From Roseomonas sp. (GTDB lineage: Bacteria; Pseudomonadota; Alphaproteobacteria; Acetobacterales; Acetobacteraceae), in contig JADCFP010000023.1 in NCBI GenBank assembly GCA_020249465.1, positions 1 to 56,936 of the forward strand: a DNA stretch of 56,936 nucleotides, written 5' to 3'. The notes under the pieces are model-generated. The model was not told the DNA's origin. It saw nothing but the letters and a program-made list of their open reading frames with translations, and made no database searches. Position numbers and translations under genes: made by a program. Position 1 is the stretch's first letter, and the number at the start of each line of letters is the position of its first letter. Positions 52,951-56,936 of this stretch are shown piece after piece.

Positions 52951-53499
52951 GTATGCTGCGATGCGCCGGTGATTGAAGCAGGCCGGTGGTGCGATTCGCG
53001 CTGAGCCTTCCCATCCCCAAAATGCCCCGGCGCATCACTAGCCATTTGTCTGGTGGACTGCTTCACGCCGTTATCGGGAACCCATAATCGATCAGACCAT
53101 TATGCGACGGTGGCGCGGGCTTATTCTGTCGGTGTTTGCCTAAGGCTGACAAACATAGCACCCACTGCACCCGATAATACAAAGAAAACACAACTTATAG
53201 TTGCTTTGGAAAAATCTTAAGCAACTATTTGGTTGTTTCCGTCATCCGGAATTATTCTAGAATTTTTAATAGAACTCTGTAGGTTAAGATTTTCTGATCT
53301 AGCCTCCTTAAAAAATATGCTTAAGATACTCCAATAAGGTAAGAAGGGAATCTCTTAAACTTTAGCGGTTAAGTCTGTCTTCCATATTTGGACTACAGAT
53401 ATCGTGGCCGTAAGGGTTTAGATCGATACGATATCATTTCCAAATTTGCTTGGGCTTTACCTGGCTTCGGCCTGCGTAGGCTTCGAAAAGGTAGTTGCC
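52951..53499. other. 549-bp gene-free region, AT-rich in its second half
   Basis: I see no convincing gene here. The first 150 bp are GC-rich like the chromosome; from about 53150 to 53460 the base composition turns AT-rich, which marks either a foreign segment or a large promoter region for the RTX-like gene. Inside are a 10-bp inverted repeat with a 57-nt interval (GATGCGCCGG 52960-52969, its complement 53027-53036), CATAAT/ATTATG (53083, 53099), a 10-bp dyad (53197-53228) and TTAAG at 53217, 53284, 53321 and 53369 (TTAAGAT twice). No U-rich terminator for grxC is evident. Confidence 0.8.
53197..53228. repeat. 10-bp inverted repeat upstream of the RTX-like gene
   Basis: ATAGTTGCTT (53197-53206) and AAGCAACTAT (53219-53228) are perfectly complementary with a 12-nt AT-rich spacer. 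The dyad is AT-rich and lacks a T-run, so an operator or mRNA structure is more likely than a terminator. Confidence 0.6.
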
Positions 53500-56400
53500 A
53501 TGAGTGGATTCAATGAGACGGCGCTGGGTAATGGTAACGAAACATTTGCAGGTACCAGCAATAACGATTCGGTACTTGGCCAGGCCGGTAATGACTCCAT
53601 CCTCGGCATTGGTGGCGATGATATTCTTGATGGCGGCGCAGATAATGACACGCTGAATGGCGGCAACGGCAATGACACGCTGATTGGGGGTGCCGGTACT
53701 CAGGATGCGGCGGAGTATGGCGACTTAACCCTAGCCGGCCAATCGGTCACGGTTGATTTGGCGTTTGGCCGGGCAACCGTAGCCGGTGGGTTGGGTGAGG
53801 ATAGCCTTACTGGTATCGAATGGGTTTATGGCGGTGCCGGCAGTGACAGTATTCTTGGTGACTCTTTAGGTAATACTTTTTGGGGCCGCGGCGGGGACGA
53901 TACCTTCAATGGTGCCGCAGGCTCGGACGCAATTCATTATAGCGATCTAACGGCGTCGACTTCCTGGGTGACGGTTGATCTTGGTGCGGGCCGCGCCACA
54001 ACCTCAGGCGCGGGTAATGATAGCTTTACCAGTATCGAAAACGTCGTTGGCTCTGCTGGCAATGACAGTATTCTGGGTAGCAGCGTCGCTAATTACATTC
54101 GCGCCGGATCCGGGAGTGATACGATTGATGGTGGTACTGGCAATGACATGGTGGGCTATGTGGATGTTAGCGCCCCCCAATCGGTCACGGTTAATCTTGC
54201 CATTGGTGGCGCCACGGTTTCAGGTGGGCTTGGTAATGATAGCCTGATCAATATTGAACAAGTCTTGAGTGGTACTGGCAACGATAGTCTCCTGGGCGAT
54301 AGCAAGGCCAATATTTTAGTGAGTAGTGGCGGTGATGATACGCTTTCAGGTGCGGCGGGCAATGACACGCTTGATGGCGGCAATAATGATGACCTACTGA
54401 CTGCCGGCACAGGCAGGGACAGCCTGGTTGGTGGCGATGGCGCGGATACGCTGATTGCGGGTAATGATAATGATGCCTTGCTTGATAATCTCGCGGGCGG
54501 CGAAGGCAATGACAGCCTGGTTGGCGGCGGCGCTTGGACCGATGATATCCCGAATGGTGGTTACAACCTGGATGGTGGTGGCGGCGACGATACGCTGATC
54601 AGTGGTACCTCAAGCCGCCTGGGCTACTTTGGCGGTGAGGGGAATGACAGTATTCAGGTGACTTCCGCCTCCCTCGTTGATGCCGGGGCTGGCAACGATA
54701 CGATTGCCGCGTCTAATTTCTCCCCCGGCCCATTCGCTTACCAGGGTGGCGACGGTGATGACAGCATCTGGCTGGACCGGATAGATTACCTGCGGGTCCA
54801 GGCAGGTATTGGCAATGACACGATTTTCGTCGGCAATTCCTCCCTCATCGTCGCGCAAGGTGGTGATGGCGATGATAGCCTATTTGGAACCGCAGGCTCC
54901 AGTTCAAGCGACGATGCGTTGCAGGGTGAAGCCGGCAATGACACCATAGTTCTTGGCGATACTGACAGCCGTGGCGGCAAGGGTGGCGCAAATAACGACA
55001 GCATTGTTGGCAGTGCTCATGCCATCTCCCAGAAGCTGGATGGCGGTGACGGGGATGATACGCTGGCGGCGGGTGGCGGCGGGGGCCAATACCTGTTTGG
55101 CGGTGCCGACAATGACAGCCTGTTCGGTAATTCGAATGCCGAAACGCTAAGTGGCGAAGCTGGCAATGACACCATCTTCGGCGGCGCCGGGAATGATTCG
55201 CTTGATGGTGGCACCCATACCGGGCAGGGGGACCTCGTCAGCTATGTCGGAGGCGCGGGTCCTGTCACCATTGACCTTGCCGCAGGTCGGGCAACGATAG
55301 CAGGCGGTGATGTAGACTCACTGGCAGGGTTTGAGGGTGCTCTTGGTACTTCCGGCAATGACAGCATCGCTGGCGATAGCCTTGATAACGTTCTGCTCGG
55401 TACCGGCGGCCGGGATACGCTACAAGGTCGTGAAGGTAATGACACGATCTACGGTGGTAATGACCCCGATCTGGTAAGCTATAGCGACGCGGCGTCAGCC
55501 GTTACTGTTTGGTTGGCGGTCGGCGCTGGCGAGAATATTATCTCGGCGGGTGGCGCTACAGGCGGTGCCGGGAATGATGTGATCTATGCTGTCCAAGGCA
55601 TCATCGGTTCCGGTCACGACGACAGCCTGTTTGGCAATAATGGCGCCAATACCCTTTTGGGCAGCGCAGGTGATGATACGCTGAATGGCGATGCGTCGAA
55701 TGACTATCTTGATGGCGGCATTGGCAATGACTCGGTAGTTGGCGGTACCGGCAATGATACGCTGCTCGGCGGCGCTGGCACTGACACGCTGGAAGGTGGC
55801 GCGGGCAGTGACTGCCTTGAAGGTGGCGATGGCAATGATTGGGCCAGCTACGCCAATGCGGCGGGCAATGTCACGGTCAACCTAGGCGCCAATAGCAGCG
55901 CCGGTGCGGAGGGCATTGACAGCCTGACGGGGATTGAAAATGTCCGTGGCGGCAACGGCAATGACTGCCTGTTGGGCGACAGCCTTGCCAATATCCTGAT
56001 TGGCGGCAGTGGCAATGGCAATGACACCATTGACGGTGGCAATGGCGATGACACCATTGTTGGCGGCGTTAATGGCGTCAATCACCTTATCGGCGGCAAC
56101 GATAACGACAGCATTATCGGCGGCAACGGCATTATTGACGGAGGGCCACGAGAGTTTATTGATGGTGGCGACGGCAATGACACGATTTTAGTCGGTAATG
56201 GTTTCAATCCGGATATAAGTGGCGGCATTGGCGACGATAGCATTATAGGCTCGGTGGGGGGGGGGGCGAATGACCTCTATGGCCAGGCTGAGCGGCTACG
56301 AGGCGAGGATGGCAATGATACCATAGTTTCGCGCGGTGCCTTCAATTCCGATTTATTTGGCGGTGAAGGTAATGATAGCCTGCTTGGCGGCTCCGATCCA

Positions 56401-56936
56401 GGCGTCAACAACCTCCGCGGCGACGGCGGCGATGATACGCTGGTTGGCGGCACATCCCGCTGGAGTATTTTTCGCGGCGGTGATGGCAATGATAGGATCA
56501 CGACCGGGAGCGGCGCCACCCAACAAGCGTTTGGCGAGTCAGGCAACGACAATCTGATTGGTGGTGCCGCCAACGATTTGTTGGATGGCGGAACCGGCAA
56601 TGATACGCTGCTCGGCGGCGCTGGCACTGACACGCTGACTGGCGGTGACGGCAATGACTTTGCGAGTTACGCCGATGCAAACGATACGATCAGGGCCTTC
56701 CTGAGCAATGATGAGACGGTTGGTGGTGGCGCCGAAGGTGCGCTTGGTTCAGATCGCCTATTTGGCATTGAAGGGCTGATCGGCGGCAACTTCAACGATA
56801 CGCTGATCGGCAATAGCGCCACCAATACCCTGATGGGTGGCGATGGTTCTGATTCGCTTTTTGGTGGCGGCGGGAATGATTGGCTGGATTTCGGCAATGG
56901 CGCTGATCGGTTTGACTGGATACAAGGCGTCACCAC
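53500..56936 (+). CDS. RTX-like calcium-binding repeat protein, 5' part
   Basis: One frame stays open without a stop from ATG 53500 to the right edge: at least 1,145 codons, and the end lies outside. AAAGG stands 8 nt before the ATG. Almost the whole protein consists of aspartate/glycine-rich nonapeptide-type repeats (GGxGNDTL, GNDSLLGD and variants) that bind calcium in beta-rolls. Every 70 residues or more, a VTVDL..GRAT..GG module interrupts them (near bases 53746, 53968, 54184, 55264, 55501, 55870 and, degenerate, 56686). There is no signal peptide at the N-terminus, as expected for type I secretion with a C-terminal signal. No hemolysin-type export genes lie in the window. It carries a poly-G tract and exact DNA repeats. 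Function could be adhesin, S-layer-like protein or secreted enzyme whose catalytic part lies beyond the edge. Confidence 0.9.
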   Translation, partial: MSGFNETALGNGNETFAGTSNNDSVLGQAGNDSILGIGGDDILDGGADNDTLNGGNGNDTLIGGAGTQDAAEYGDLTLAGQSVTVDLAFGRATVAGGLGEDSLTGIEWVYGGAGSDSILGDSLGNTFWGRGGDDTFNGAAGSDAIHYSDLTASTSWVTVDLGAGRATTSGAGNDSFTSIENVVGSAGNDSILGSSVANYIRAGSGSDTIDGGTGNDMVGYVDVSAPQSVTVNLAIGGATVSGGLGNDSLINIEQVLSGTGNDSLLGDSKANILVSSGGDDTLSGAAGNDTLDGGNNDDLLTAGTGRDSLVGGDGADTLIAGNDNDALLDNLAGGEGNDSLVGGGAWTDDIPNGGYNLDGGGGDDTLISGTSSRLGYFGGEGNDSIQVTSASLVDAGAGNDTIAASNFSPGPFAYQGGDGDDSIWLDRIDYLRVQAGIGNDTIFVGNSSLIVAQGGDGDDSLFGTAGSSSSDDALQGEAGNDTIVLGDTDSRGGKGGANNDSIVGSAHAISQKLDGGDGDDTLAAGGGGGQYLFGGADNDSLFGNSNAETLSGEAGNDTIFGGAGNDSLDGGTHTGQGDLVSYVGGAGPVTIDLAAGRATIAGGDVDSLAGFEGALGTSGNDSIAGDSLDNVLLGTGGRDTLQGREGNDTIYGGNDPDLVSYSDAASAVTVWLAVGAGENIISAGGATGGAGNDVIYAVQGIIGSGHDDSLFGNNGANTLLGSAGDDTLNGDASNDYLDGGIGNDSVVGGTGNDTLLGGAGTDTLEGGAGSDCLEGGDGNDWASYANAAGNVTVNLGANSSAGAEGIDSLTGIENVRGGNGNDCLLGDSLANILIGGSGNGNDTIDGGNGDDTIVGGVNGVNHLIGGNDNDSIIGGNGIIDGGPREFIDGGDGNDTILVGNGFNPDISGGIGDDSIIGSVGGGANDLYGQAERLRGEDGNDTIVSRGAFNSDLFGGEGNDSLLGGSDPGVNNLRGDGGDDTLVGGTSRWSIFRGGDGNDRITTGSGATQQAFGESGNDNLIGGAANDLLDGGTGNDTLLGGAGTDTLTGGDGNDFASYADANDTIRAFLSNDETVGGGAEGALGSDRLFGIEGLIGGNFNDTLIGNSATNTLMGGDGSDSLFGGGGNDWLDFGNGADRFDWIQGVT
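55747..55791 (+). repeat. 45-bp exact direct repeat, copy 1
   Basis: Identical over 45 bp to the segment at 56593-56637, 846 bp (282 codons) downstream, inside the RTX-like gene. It encodes the repeat GNDTLLGGAGTDTL. Identity at third codon positions points to a recent duplication or gene conversion. Confidence 0.85.
56256..56266 (+). repeat. in-frame tract of eleven G within the RTX-like gene
   Basis: Eleven consecutive G encode part of Val-Gly-Gly-Gly-Ala. Losing one G leads to TAG at 56324; gaining one leads to TGA at 56271. Slippage here would therefore truncate the protein near residue 924-942. Confidence 0.9.
56593..56637 (+). repeat. 45-bp exact direct repeat, copy 2
   Basis: Second copy of the 45-bp segment at 55747-55791. 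Both copies are in the same codon phase, so recombination between them would delete or duplicate 282 codons without changing the frame. Confidence 0.85.

Noticed and set aside
53457-56936. Several minus-strand Ser/Pro-rich frames opposite the RTX-like gene
   Set aside because: They are the complement of GGNDT repeats; the continuous plus-strand frame explains the sequence.
53500-56936. CRISPR array, because of the regular repeats
   Set aside because: The repeats are degenerate, translate in one frame to calcium-binding motifs and lack equal-length unique spacers.

Overview
The window looks like chromosomal DNA of a GC-rich alphaproteobacterium, most likely a Rhodospirillales/Acetobacteraceae (Roseomonas-like) organism. 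The basis is gene content: orphan Bug-type solute-binding proteins, a CaiB/BaiF CoA-transferase, the ligase-associated DNA repair set, an NDUFAF5-type methyltransferase, ComF and glutaredoxin 3, together with GC-rich codon use. This is inference from family patterns; no rRNA or species marker is present and I recognised no tRNA.

Layout. 1-2.7 kb: the 3' end of a DsbD/ScsB-like thiol-disulfide reductase and a nuclease-like hypothetical. 2.7-7.1 kb: a PLP amino-acid decarboxylase and an AspT-type exchanger in one operon. 7.4-15.8 kb: enoyl-CoA hydratase, CoA-transferase, MFS carrier, LrgA/LrgB, two orphan solute-binding proteins and a FAD amine oxidase. 16.0-19.6 kb: a phosphonate ABC importer (phnC-phnD-phnE-phnE2) behind a good Pho box. 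19.7-22 kb: a 14-helix MFS pump and a DUF169 protein. 22.1-28.9 kb: the four-gene ligase-associated DNA repair system (phosphoesterase, DEXH helicase, exonuclease, ATP-dependent ligase), interrupted by a glycosyltransferase-like gene. 28.9-31.3 kb: an amidase with a Bug-type binding protein. 31.3-43.4 kb: a coenzyme F420 island with a metallo-hydrolase, a PEP-mutase/isocitrate-lyase-family lyase, five LLM-class oxidoreductases, cofE-cofD-cofC and a fused FO synthase (cofGH). 43.5-53 kb: a polysaccharide-deacetylase-family hydrolase, a lipocalin, a frameshifted acetyltransferase, a hotdog protein, RadC, methionine aminopeptidase, an NDUFAF5-like methyltransferase, a thiol-dioxygenase-like cupin with a four-domain rhodanese, ComF and glutaredoxin. 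After a 549-bp AT-rich gap, a very long calcium-binding-repeat (RTX-like) gene runs off the right edge.

How the genes fit together. The F420 island is nearly self-contained: it should make the FO chromophore (CofGH), activate a phospho-carboxylate (CofC), join the two (CofD) and glutamylate the product (CofE), next to five candidate F420 users. Start and stop codons overlap through most of the run, so translation is probably coupled. The phosphonate importer has no C-P lyase or phosphonatase beside it here. The repair genes form the known ligase-associated set around a short divergent promoter.

Points most worth a second look: an 11-G tract inside the RTX-like gene where a slip of one base in either direction meets a stop almost at once (a candidate phase-variation switch); the F420 island in a proteobacterial background; the Pho box; a terminator hairpin whose right arm contains the likely ribosome-binding G-run and TTG start of the next gene; and the four-rhodanese protein with a single retained catalytic cysteine.
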